Shown here piece by piece: positions 28,184-38,800 of a DNA stretch of 64,000 nucleotides. The DNA comes from Jackrogersella multiformis. Lineage: Eukaryota > Ascomycota > Sordariomycetes > Xylariales > Hypoxylaceae. The notes below the pieces were generated by a model. That model was not told where the DNA came from and made no database searches. It was given only the letters and a program-made list of their open reading frames with translations. The translations under genes were made by a program, and so were the position numbers. The stretch lies in the NCBI GenBank assembly GCA_902806575.1, contig CADCXD010000019.1, positions 1 through 64,000 of the forward strand. The letters are read 5' to 3'. Each line of letters opens with the position of its first letter. Within the stretch, counting starts at the first letter, position 1.

Positions 28184-29328
28184 ATGTCTTCGTCGGATTC
28201 TCGCTTTATGTCACAGAGTACAACAACGCAGCAACGGCTCTCTACCACTACTGTTGGACTTGTCGCCCTGTCCGATTTCCGCAAACGCCGCGCTGAGGTC
28301 CTAGAGCAACAGGACCGCGAAGCAAGAGAAGCTGTCATATCTTGTACACCCCAGGACACCCGCGACCATTCTCGTACCGGAACGCCCGACGAGGCTAGCG
28401 ACACGTCGATTCCCCGAAAGAAGAAGAAGAAAGAGAAAAAGTTAGGAAAGGGTAGCGGGGCCAAGTTATCATTTGGGGACGACGAAGAGGAATACGACGA
28501 TGGTAATGGAACAGACGGGCTCAGCGACAATAAGCAGGTCCGAGACAAGAAATTCAAATTCAAGGCAAACTCCTCCGTGTTAGTTGTCCCACGCTCAGTG
28601 ACCAAAGCTGCTCTCCGCCGCGAGGCGACCGAAAGAGAAGCCCTTCGACGCGAGTTTCTAGCGCGGCAAGAGGCCTTGAAGGGCGCAGAGATCGTGATAC
28701 CATTTGTGTTCTACGATGGAACAGACATCCCAGGAGGTACCGTCTGCGTTAAGAAGGGAGATTTCGTATGGGTCTTCCTCGACAAGAGTAGGAAGGTTGG
28801 AGCCGAGCTCGGCGTTGGCGAGAAGGCAAATGCGAGGAGGGAATGGGCACGAGTCGGAGTAGACGATCTCATGATGGTTCGAGGGAATATCATCATTCCT
28901 CACGTGTGTTTCTCCCCCCTTCATAAATCTTACAATTAATTTTCTTGGGCGAAAGAGACCGCTGACTGGATCATACATAGCACTATGATTTCATGTTCTT
29001 CATCATGAACAAGGCTGTTGGCCCTACCGGCAAACTCCTCTTTGACTACCTCGCCGAACTTCCCAACCCTGGGCCTTCAAATCATCCCGAGAATGAACAG
29101 ATCGAGAGCCCACATCCTCTTGCTAAGGCAACTAGGCCGCAACTACAAGTAGGTAACCTGGAGGGTGCTTCCGACGACCCGGCTTTCACCAAAGTGGTTG
29201 ACCGGAGATGGTATGAGCGAAACAAACATATCTATCCCGCTAGTGTCTGGCAAGAGTTCGATCCGGAGAAGGATTACCAAAAGGAAGTGAGGCGTGATCT
29301 CGGCGGGAATACCTTCTTCTACTCCTGA
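28184..29328 (+). CDS. FAM50/XAP5 family nuclear protein
   Basis: Two exons, 28,184-28,903 and 28,981-29,328, separated by a 77-nt intron (GTGTGT...CATACATAG), give 355 residues. The C-terminal half is a textbook XAP5 domain: FYDGTDIPGGTV, KKGDFVWVFLDKSRK, GVGEKANARREWARV, DDLMMVRGNIIIPH joined across the intron to HYDFMFFIMNKAVGPTG and LLFDYLAELP. The N-terminal half is charged and probably disordered, with a lysine-rich stretch (residues ~80-90) that may act as a nuclear signal. In animals FAM50A associates with the spliceosome, and the plant homologue is a clock and growth regulator; the fungal role is little known. The ATG at 28,184 has a good context (ACCATG). The gene begins about 45 bp after the AT-rich block ends, so its promoter must be very short or lie in RIP-altered DNA. 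Confidence 0.93.
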
Positions 29329-30992
29329 GCGTCATGCCAGCCTTGAAGTGAGGCTGGTCATTTGTCTGTAGTCCTTTTGCGCCGCATCTGGGCCCCAATC
29401 GCAACGTATTGGCGTGCTTTGGAATTGGTAGTCAGACGAACCGGACTCCCATTTTGCGTCAAAGGTGACTTGCGGAGCACCTACGTTACTCGTAATATCG
29501 ACTATTAGACACAAAATCGCGTCGCCAACCCTATCAACCCAATCACCCACCATCCCGGCCAAAACAACACTAGACATACGCAGTTACCTCCCGACCCGAG
29601 CAGCAATGTGAAGAACTCGAAAACAATCTTCTTCGTCAAGCGTTGTACAGTTCTTGTTTTCCAGATTCCTCTCGCTACGATGACTGTATAGTGCCGAAAA
29701 GACCTCGAAGCTACATGTGCATGGCTGGCTATAACCCAACTTACACAGAGGATTTGCCACGCTAGCCAATGAGCTTCCTTATAAACGGATATGGACCCTG
29801 CCTCGGGTAGCCGCTGACATTGGAGGATAGCTACCAGCGCGGGTTCGAAGATCGTAGCCATGTCAGAACTCTGCTGGATCACCACTTGAGGCTCCCCAGT
29901 TGGGGCGGCGATGAGGGCAACCTTCGAGAGTTCCATGGCGCAGATTTCTCCAGATAAGATTCGATGGTCTGCTTGTCAGCGCCGGCTCGAGTAAGCCCAG
30001 GAGATCGATTCCTAGTTGAAGAACTTCATCCATCTATATATGATGTTGCCGCTTTAGGAATGCACGTTTCACACGGGAAGATGGGATAGCCTTAATAAGA
30101 GGTAGAGGGGACATAGGATGTAGTTACAGCTAACAAACCACCGCCAGACCCAACTGTGGAATAGTATTGGCCTCACATAGCCAGCCGGCTTAGTTGACTA
30201 TGTCCTAATATAGTATAGACGCGAGAATATACTATACTATTAACCTATGCAATCACATTCCCACGTGGTCTACCTTATTGGTTATAGCTATGATGTATGA
30301 GGAGGATATGGAGGAGCGGAGCATGTTGAACTAAGTTCGTGGATATTGTGTATACGAACCTATAGCGCTTACCTGCCAGAATATGTATAGATTATACAAA
30401 CAGCTACTAGAGTCTGGCAACGTGTCGCGAATGGAAGCAATCCTGGTCCATTATGTTCCATCTTTCTGTTGCCACCATCTCGGGCATTGTATTCCAGACT
30501 CGTAGATCCTGATAGGGGGAGTGTCACTTGCCTGGAACGTGCTGGGACACGATCACTGATTGGCTCTGCAGGTCTGCAAGGTATTGCTATCCGGCACCGG
30601 ATAAGTACTCGGATCGGATCCATTCTACTCAGTTGCTTCTCTTGGAACCGAATATGGTGCTCTCTCGACTCTTCCGTTTTACCTACATATTTTGTACCAG
30701 TTTTCACCTATCCTTTAGGTACAATAGACGACGCCAATTATAATACCATAGAATGTAACGCGTCTAGCGTTTTATATTAAGCACCTTTCTCCTAGCTGAG
30801 AGAAAGAAAGCGTTGTTAACAGCGAGGCACGAACAGCTGCAGCAAGTCGAATGACCACGAAAGATGTTCATCGTGACGAGATTCTACAAGGCTAAAAGTC
30901 CGAGTTCATCCCTTCTCCAAGCACACACCCCCCAGTATGCCAATCGGGAGAGGCAATCCGAGTAATGTACACTAGGAAGGATAAAGCCGAGT
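29329..30992. other. Intergenic region between FAM50 and FIP1 genes
   Basis: The 1.66-kb stretch has normal composition. It contains one possible relic on the minus strand (29,584-29,936, separate entry). Other open frames here (for example around 30,369-30,780 on both strands) overlap each other and show no domain or conserved pattern, so I do not call them genes. Confidence 0.6.
29584..29936 (-). pseudogene. Unidentified ORF relic, possibly frameshifted
   Basis: From an ATG at 29,936 the minus strand reads MELSKVALIAAPTGEPQ... for about 65 codons to AHWLAWQILC. Reading on naturally then requires a shift into another frame, LCKLGYSQPCTCSFEVF to LDEEDCFRVLHIAARVG, ending at 29,584. The junction holds GTAAGT, so it could be a 5' splice site, but the available AGs would give an intron of only 16 or 34 nt, too short for a fungal intron. 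A 2-nt frameshift in a dead gene is therefore the better reading. I do not recognise the family. An unbroken but different frame reaches 29,505 and could simply be chance. Confidence 0.3.
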
Positions 30993-32215
30993 TTACCAAT
31001 TCCTACGCCCGCCTCGGCCACGGCCACCAAATCCGCCGCCGCCTCCTCCTCCGCCTCGGCCCATACCTTGCTCGTAGCCGTAATTCTGTCCTTGGTTACC
31101 GCTAAACCCCTGGCCGGCCCCGCCGAAATTTTGATTCTGGTTACCTTGCCCTCCAGCAGCGTTGGCTCCGGGATTCTGCATACCCGAGAACATGGCAGAC
31201 ATAGCAGAAGGATCCATTTGACTTGGGTCAAGACCGGAGGCCATCATCTGCTGCATCATAGCTTGCATCTCGGGGGAGATGCCGTCCATGCCGGGCATAT
31301 TCGTCATGGTACCTGATGTGCCCGCCCCGCCCATCCCAGGCATACCACCCATCATCATCATCTGTATATCCTCTAACATCTTCTTGTTATTCTGAGCGAT
31401 GGCATCTGAGCTGTACTCGTTACGGACGTTATCTTGTTTGGTGGCATATAGCGACCAGGTAAACTCGTCGAAGCCGTAGTTGAAGTAGTCGCTCAGGTCA
31501 GTGCCGGGTTTCCTCCAAGGTTTGTCATTTTCTGGAAGGTCTTGGATGGAGATGCGTCAATATAAGCGAGCAAATAGCAGGGAACATATACGACCGACCT
31601 TCATCAATGCTGACCTGGGTGATGGGCTTCCCCACAGGCTTGTACACAGGCGTTGAGTTGACGTCTATTTTGGATGTGGAGACCGCAGGTAGGTCAGGGC
31701 CTGGGACGACTCGCGGTGATACATCATCTTTCTTGACAGCGGTAGCGGTAGGCTTGGTGGTAGCGTCGCTTGATGCCGATCTTTGAGGTATGTTCCGTAT
31801 ATCGCTATATCGCGATTGACTGCCGAATATGTGAGCATATGCAGACCAGCAGGAGCTACAACAGGGCTCACGTTGGCGGAGGAGCATTGGCGCCATCCTT
31901 TCGTTCTGTGATTATATCTATGTCCTATATATCCGGGGTTATCAGTATTCCATGTCGATGCTACGGATGAACTGTAGTTGCTAAACGCACCGAGTCATCT
32001 TCGTCCATGTCGGCACCTTCATCTTCTTCCTCACCTTCTTCTAAATCTTCTTCATTCTGGCGTTCTTGCTGTTGGTATTGGTGTTGTGGAGGCTGAGGCT
32101 GAGGCTGCGACTGTATTGGTATAGAATTGCCGTTTGTCTCCGCAGGATCAGCATGGTCATTGTGAGATGTGGGCTCGTCAGGAGCATAGAAATCGTCGTC
32201 ATCGTCGATATCCAT
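30993..32215 (-). CDS. FIP1: Pre-mRNA polyadenylation factor Fip1
   Basis: Four exons on the minus strand: 32,215-31,991, 31,924-31,872, 31,819-31,599 and 31,540-30,993 (348 residues). The protein starts MDIDDDDDFYAPDEP, has an acidic, glutamine-rich N-terminus, then DIDIITERKDG, SRYSDIRNIPQR and the diagnostic Fip1 motif DLPENDKPWRKPGTDLSDYF, continuing YGFDEFTW, from about residue 167. The C-terminus is methionine/glycine-rich and ends in a GRGG-type tract (RGRGGRRNW). Fip1 is a subunit of the nuclear cleavage and polyadenylation factor and tethers poly(A) polymerase to the RNA. Frame is kept through all three introns. The start at 32,215 is chosen because upstream in-frame codons (to 32,356) show no family similarity. 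It is divergently arranged with NUP49 across a 692-bp intergenic region. Confidence 0.95.
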
Positions 32216-32907
32216 TATGGTACTAGCGACTGTGAGAGACGTCCAGTGTAGGTAATTACTGTGATTTAAATCTTGATCGAGTTGGAAGTGTTGAAAAAGA
32301 TACCGTTGCTGGTTCCAGACTGTTGTTACTCGTGAATGTGGGATGCAAAGGTTCAAGTTCCAAAGTTATGCTAAGGTCCTAGGTAGGTATTGAATGATTT
32401 TAATGGGTCCTACCTACTACATACATGTATGTATGTCCTAAGAGAACAGGGAAGGAACCTTAGGTGCCTAGGATTAGGAGCTATGGCCATGTACAAGGCA
32501 CTTGAATGCGGCTAAGTACCCGGCACCTTATGTACCTAAGGTATTATGTATCTTCCAGTTCCAGAATATGCAAGCGCGCTAATGCCACATTTAGACGCGA
32601 CTGTAGAAATATCAAACTTTTGGTTTTATTCATCCAGGTGCTACCTACCTCATTCCACCCATCTATCTACCTTATAGGTATCTTTGCACGCACTTTTGCA
32701 CATGAACTCATACACGTCTTTGAGTACTTGTACCTGGTGTTAATTCAGGTATGTACCATTACCTACCTAGGTAGCTCACACAAAAACACGCCACGTCCTA
32801 ACTACCTATACCTACCTAGGTACCTAGGGTATCCTCCTTACAGGTACAATCCATATTATAAACATTCCTTACCTGGGTAGGCGGATTCCATACCACCTAG
32901 GGTAGTC
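32216..32907. promoter_or_regulatory. Shared divergent promoter region of FIP1 and NUP49
   Basis: The 692-bp region lies between two divergent start codons, so it must hold both promoters. It is packed with variants of ACCTACCTAGGTAGGT (for example around 32,380-32,420, 32,760-32,785 and 32,800-32,830), a palindromic family also found in other intergenic parts of the window. No TATA box can be assigned with confidence. Confidence 0.5.
32800..32886. repeat. ACCTAGGT palindromic repeat cluster upstream of NUP49
   Basis: Overlapping CTACCTATACCTACCTAGGTACCTAGGGT-type units (positions ~32,800-32,830 and again 32,865-32,886) lie within 110 bp of the NUP49 start codon. They are the same family as the clusters at 37.85, 45.63, 53.2 and 57.0 kb. 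Confidence 0.65.
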
Positions 32908-34671
32908 ATGGCCCTATCAAGATCGGCGAGTGGCCCCGGCGGCCTTTCCATCAATACGTCGTCCGCCAACTTGTTGTAAGTTTCAATTCTCTTCATACTT
33001 TTATTTATCTATGCCCTTCATCTTACCCTTACCCTTATCCTTACTCGTACCTGTACCTGTACCCCCGTACCATACATTCCTCTCTCCTCCAACCAGATAT
33101 TAGATTCTTATGTATCGAGCTGAGTCTCGTCTGTATCGTTCGTCTTCCATACGCCATGTTTTCTCAAGGGCTAACCACGAATACTCAACGAAGTGGATCA
33201 AGTAGCAGCCAGCCTCCCGCTCCCGCTCCCGCTCCCGGAGGTCTATTCGGTTCTGCCTCTAATTCACAACCCGCTACCGGCTCGGGCCTCTTCGGAAGTA
33301 CATCGACCGCCCCTAAGCCTTCTGGGTTATTTGGCAATGCCCCATCGTCTTCGTCCACGGCTATCACCTCGCAACCACAGCAGTCCGGTGGCCTCTTTGG
33401 ATCATCTTCCACCGTAACACCTCAACCGCAACAAACAGGCTCTAGTCTGTTCGGGGGGGCAAATACCGCCACTGCACAACCTCAGCAGGCCGGGGGTCTC
33501 TTCGGAAACACGCAGCCTACCCAAACGCAACCGCAAACGCAAACACAAACGCAGCCCCAGGGCCAACCCCAGAATCCAGGTGGGATGTTTGGCGGCATCA
33601 TGGGCGGCCAGGCGACGTCTACGGGCACTGGAGCTTCGGGGGGCTTGTTCGGTGGCTCTCTGAACCCCCCACAACCAGCAACTAGCAACAGTGGGACGAG
33701 TTTTTTTAGCCAGGCAACTCAACAGAAACCCAGCCTCTTGTGAGTCAAGCACATCTTCTCGTCTCATATTAGCTCCTTTTGCTATTCCCGCTAACTCTAG
33801 TCACAGTGGCAGTACCCTCAACCAATCTGCTCAAACTCAGTCAGCCCCCCTCGGACAATCTCAGCCGCAGCAGTCTAGCTTAGGCTTAGGCGGCTCACTC
33901 GGGATTGGTTTGACGATGGGCCAGTCAACCCAACAAAGCGTCCCCGGCGTGCGTATCGATGTTAGCAATCTAAAAGGCACCACGCGGTTCAACGATCTCC
34001 AGGAAGACTTACAAAAGAAGATTGAGCGAGTTGATGTATTCATCCAACAGCAGATGCGGAACAAGGAGCAGGTGGATTCCTTCATGCCCGGCCATAGGGA
34101 GATGCTCGAGAGCATACCTAACGATGTTAACTTCATTGCTAAGAAATACGAGAGCGCCCATACCACGCTAGCATCGGCAGCCCAGTCTATCGAGGCAGCC
34201 CGCGGTTTAGTCGGCCAGGACGTGGAACATGCGCGGCTCAGCTTCCGGGCCATTGATAACTTAAAACTCCCCGAACAGTATCACACAGCCGGAATATGGT
34301 CGCCCAGGCAGCAGCCAGCGGGCACGGCCAATACGGAAGCAGATGGGCAAGATCTTGTCAGCTTCTTCTCCAGGGCGGCGGATGAGATGGAAGACCAAGT
34401 GAAGAGATATGAGCAGAATATGTCCGAGATCGAGATGCACATGCATGGCGTTACTGATAGTCTTGCCGAACAGCTTCAGAAGATGATGGCAAACAGGAAT
34501 GGCGCATCGTCCGGTCCCAATGAGAAGGCCCAGGAACTTAGCGCTGTGCTTAGAGAGCTGCAGCAGGGCATCCTAAAAGTAGCCAGCGATGTCGCAGGCG
34601 CGAGAGAAGGCATGACCCAGCTTCAATTGGGCAACTTCGTCAGCAATGGTGATCGCAATGGCGTGTATTAA
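32908..34671 (+). CDS. NUP49: FG-repeat nucleoporin NUP49 (p58 type)
   Basis: Three exons, 32,908-32,975, 33,194-33,739 and 33,807-34,671 (492 residues). The first exon encodes MALSRSASGPGGLSINTSSAN and joins in frame to FGSSSSQPP, creating the first GLFG-region phenylalanine-glycine repeat. About ten GLFG/FG repeats with Q, P, T-rich linkers follow up to residue ~230. The C-terminal half is a coiled-coil channel domain: VRIDVSNLKGTTRFNDL, then DLQKKIERVDVFIQQQ, and helices to the end. NUP49 (vertebrate Nup58/45) sits in the central channel of the nuclear pore with Nsp1 and Nup57. A long open frame starting at ATG 33,156 lies partly inside intron 1 (218 nt) and should not be used as the start, because it replaces the conserved N-terminus. 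Confidence 0.92.
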
Positions 34672-35072
34672 GTAAATCCAAAAGGAGCATATTACGAGGC
34701 TCGGTGTTTGATAGTGTCGATACCCAAATAAGAAGAAATTTCGCCCGGTATATTATCACGGGAAATATTGGTAGGGAATTCAGCTCCATGGCTATTTGGG
34801 GAAGATTATTCTCAACTTACACCTACGTTATAGATTCCAACCTCCAGAAAGGATGGCATGTTTATCATGATGTGGAAAGGGAGTAAGGGGTAAGGTAATC
34901 GGCGAGCATAATTTCGAGGACAAATGAAGAAATTCGAAGATTCTGTCTTGATAGTGAGAAATATGTATACATATTTTTGGGGGTTGTCCGTCATGATCGT
35001 GATGATAGCCATCTTTGCTTGTGCCTTTGGAGGTCGGGTAGGTCTGGACATCGAGTCCGAGTCAAACGCCTG
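34672..35072. other. Convergent 3' intergenic region
   Basis: About 400 bp lie between the 3' ends of NUP49 and the next, oppositely oriented gene. Only 3' untranslated sequence and possible polyadenylation signals are expected; small overlapping frames on both strands show nothing recognisable. Confidence 0.5.
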
Positions 35073-35850
35073 CTACCATAGAAGCACCCGCCAACGCCAG
35101 CCGTTAAGAACTTTCATGTCGTCGTCTCCGAGACCTTGATCTCCTCTCTCGACCTTAGCCATGAGCCGCTTTAGTCGTTTAGACACGGTTCTTCCAACTC
35201 GCAACGACACTTCGCTCTGGAATATGTATAGGACGGCCAGTACAAAGAAGGCCACTGAGGCGAGCTTGCTCTTGCCGTGCACTGAATCCAAAATACGGCT
35301 AATAAGGGATTTACTCCTCTTGAATGCATACTCGGTGTCGTTAGACTCCTTGTCTTTCGACGAACGGCGGAAGATTCTACGGACAGCAGGTATGAAACAT
35401 GCACTGTACGAGTATGAGCAAGTGCTATATAATAGGCGATGGGTTGCCCGCGCAAAGCAGCGGGGTGACAAGATAAAGGGGGGTATTCAGAGTGACATTG
35501 TCTCGAGACCATGGCAAATAAACTAAAACTACTCACACTAGACCACCTAGAATCCATCGACGCCATCTATTCGATTCAGTTTCCTTAACTAGGTCCGAAA
35601 CCTCACTTCGCAACACCTGTAAGTCGCTCATGACAATGCTTTGCTGCTCTCGGAGACGATGCTCACTGGCTGGGTCGCTATACCGTCGTCTCTTCTGCAA
35701 GGTGAGGTACTCCCCCAACGAGAACTCACAGGCTACCTTTATCGATCGAATGTCGGTCCCCGCAAAAGGGGTAGTGACCGGGCGTTCCAACATAGGATCC
35801 GGGGGGGCCGAAGCTGAGTATGATGGTGTCGGCGCTGGTTGATACTCCAT
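35073..35850 (-). CDS. Conserved-looking small protein with one C-terminal membrane segment
   Basis: Two exons on the minus strand, 35,850-35,537 and 35,403-35,073, give 214 residues. A proline-rich start (MEYQPAPTPSYSASAPPDP) is followed by a basic patch (LQKRRRYSD), a short coiled-coil stretch (SDLQVLRSEVSDLVKETES) and a segment crossing the intron, WILGGLV|ACFIPAVRRIFRR. Near the C-terminus is one hydrophobic helix (LASVAFFVLAVLYIFQSEV), followed by a basic tail. I read it as a small tail-anchored or single-pass membrane protein. I do not recognise a named family. An upstream in-frame ATG at 35,871 would add seven residues. The clean frame across the 133-nt intron and a plausible charge pattern argue for a real gene. 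Confidence 0.7.
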
Positions 35851-38800
35851 TGATTTATGATGGATGAGCACCAGTTGTGATAGTAATAGGAGTAGATAAT
35901 AAAGTGTTCATTAACTAGTATATAAGTTCGTTTTGTCAGGACACTGAGACTACCTAGGTAGTTAAGGCTATACCTATTCTCACGCTGTCGGTTACTACAA
36001 CACAAAATCCCACCTTTTCTTCTTTTCTTCTTTTCTTCTTTAGTGAACTTGTGATGGTTGTATGGTATATGATGCGCATGAGACGGGAACAACGAAGATC
36101 TAACGGTGGCTGGGATCGCGGGGTATTTATTGAGACTTGCAGGCTCGGCAAAGTTCCTACATAGAGGTAGGATTAGGAACTACCTGCCTAGTAGGTAAGT
36201 AGGTAGACTGTGCGTTGGAGCGTCACATCCTCTAAACCTAGGTTAACTTACATTTCGCAATACGCCACCGCAGAACGGAGATGGTGATATAAATACCATT
36301 GGATGCCGAAGAAATTATTTTTATAGTCTCGGATATTTTATCATTTATAATATATTTCACGCGTTTAAAAAGTTAAAACAAGTCACCAAGCAGCTCTTTA
36401 TAATTCATATCTTAGAGGAGGAGTAATAAAGTCTGTAAAGGGTTCCTTTAAGAGACCGTATTAAATTAGCATTGTTATAATGATAATAGGTACCTATCGA
36501 ACGATGTAAGGGATATAATTTATCTATTACTTACATACATAACACTGATGGCTCATCCTGACCCTGACACTATCTCACAGTTCGTATATGAATGATTAAC
36601 CCTATAAACGACGGTACTCTGAGAGAGGTCATAACGATAGATTGGGAGGTGAACCAGGTAGACACATAGGGAACTCACCGAATGTTTATAATCCGAATTG
36701 GAATATGTATCTAGGTTAAACGTGCTAATGGTCATCTGATAAGAATAGAGCCATGCGAGGCTCATTTTCTATCACTCTCGCGACTATAATCAGCGTAGAG
36801 CAGCTAGCCTAGTGTTAAGCATTATATGAATACTCGACACTAGCCTCAGGTTTTCTTGTCCAACACTGCAGTTTATCTTCATAGGTATTGAAGGGAACGT
36901 TTCACATGGAGTTCAGTATGAAACAAGAATGATCCTTGTACAATTAGGCCTCTGATAATTAATTAGTAAAATTCCTGATATCATTATTACAATGTTATCG
37001 GTAGTCTGAGGATCAGTCTGCCGTGTACTAGCCAGTGCTAGTAACTTGACTTTCGAAGCCTTGTTTAAGCAGATATGGTTTGGAGGGAGACATGATAGGT
37101 GTATCCCGCTTTAGCATCAATACCTTATAGCATTAATGCCTTATATCTTTACCATAAGACCAACAGGCCAACCTGCTTTCCATGACAAGCTAACAATCAC
37201 AGCCGTTGCTATTGCTACCTTCACATCTCGTGGTCATATCCATCTTACTAGGTATTAACAGGAATAGAACACGTGACCAGCAGCAGACATGTCCATGAGC
37301 TGAGCTCGGATCAGCTGTATCATCCATTGTCAGCCCACGCCGGGTTGAAAATCTGGTCCTATTGAGATACGGAAGATAATAGTTAATCGGGAAGAGGGCG
37401 TGTCGATGGAATACCGCGAACGAGCCCTTCACTTTAGTGGCACGGCTTGCACACCTTCAATTACCCCCTATTATAACTTAGCTATATGTAAACCGCGGTT
37501 GAGTTTTTAATTAATTAATTAATTAACCTCCGCGGTTATGGTGAAGGTTACATCGTATATGTCGGGGTGGATTTTCCGAATTCGGGCCGTAGGTTGGTTT
37601 AGGAGTTGCCTTGTAAGTATTGAATAGTATGGATGCATGGTGGTAACGCCGGCCCGCAGTGTGTAATGTACATACACTACACTACATATACTAGGTGTAG
37701 ATCTCGTAAACCGTAGGATGTGCGGTTCGACCGGGCTGAGTTTGGGCTGGGCGCATTTCTAAAATTTCAGCATAAAGGAACCGGGCCGCCCCTTTCAGTC
37801 CATCGTTGCCGTGCCCAGGCGGTATAGATGTGGTACTGATGTAGCCTACCTACCTAGGTAGGTATCCTGCGATGAGTATCGATGGATACCTAGGTAGGTA
37901 CGTAGGTATCGATGGATATTATGTGTACCTCCGGGTCTTCCGGCAGACGGACAAGCACAAGTACGACAATTACCGCCTAATCCGGTGCTGTCGGCAAAGA
38001 GGCCATGAAAATGCCAACCGATTCCCCATACACAGCATTGCCAATAGATAAGCACCTGTATGGATTGGAATTGTATTTACTATCAAGCACACCTACATAG
38101 GTACCTGCTCCGCGATATAGTCTACGGGGCGGATAGGGTTATCTGCTTTCGGCTGCCGCACGGTGCTGATATCTCTCTCATTAGGTGCAATTTACTGTAC
38201 CTACCTCGGGTCACGGAGTTCTCCATCTCACATCTCAGTCTCACGAGCGGAGAGCGAGGGAATGAAAGAAGGAAGAAGGAAGGAAGAAGAAGAAGGAAAG
38301 AGGAAAATAATGAATAAGAGCAAAGCTTCCTTTCGTTCATATCCCGAACGACTTTATTATTATATAAAGTTCATTTACCTTTACCATCCTCTCGAAAGCC
38401 CTGCAACGCTTTAGCCCTTTCTTCGTTCGCGTAATGTGGTAGCCCAGTAATTTCTGGCCCGATGAGGCTCCATAAGTCCTCCGCGATTAAATATTGCCAT
38501 TTATTAATTAGGTACCTAGGTACTTAGCATTCGGCCGGGAGGCATGGCTGATTTAATTACTGATAGGCCGCGGCGAGCCACCACCTGTTTTTCTATCTCC
38601 CACTTTCTTAGGTACCTAAGTATCTAAGCAAGTACATATGTGATGTGCCTACCTAGAAAAGGTACATAAGGTATAAGTGTGTAATAGAGAAATAACGAAA
38701 TAAAGAAATAGAGAAAGAACCAAGCAATAGCGGAGTAGGTTAATTTACGGGCAGGTAAATGGCGTATAGGATCTTAGCCGATTAGGAGTTGCCCTCCTAC

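Noticed and set aside
33156..33743. NUP49 beginning at ATG 33,156
   Set aside because: The upstream exon at 32,908 gives the conserved N-terminus and joins in frame at 33,194; the ATG at 33,156 falls within intron 1.
38060..38414. Overlapping frames on both strands around 38.1-38.4 kb
   Set aside because: They run through a GAAGGAAGAAG-type simple repeat, which opens several frames at once.
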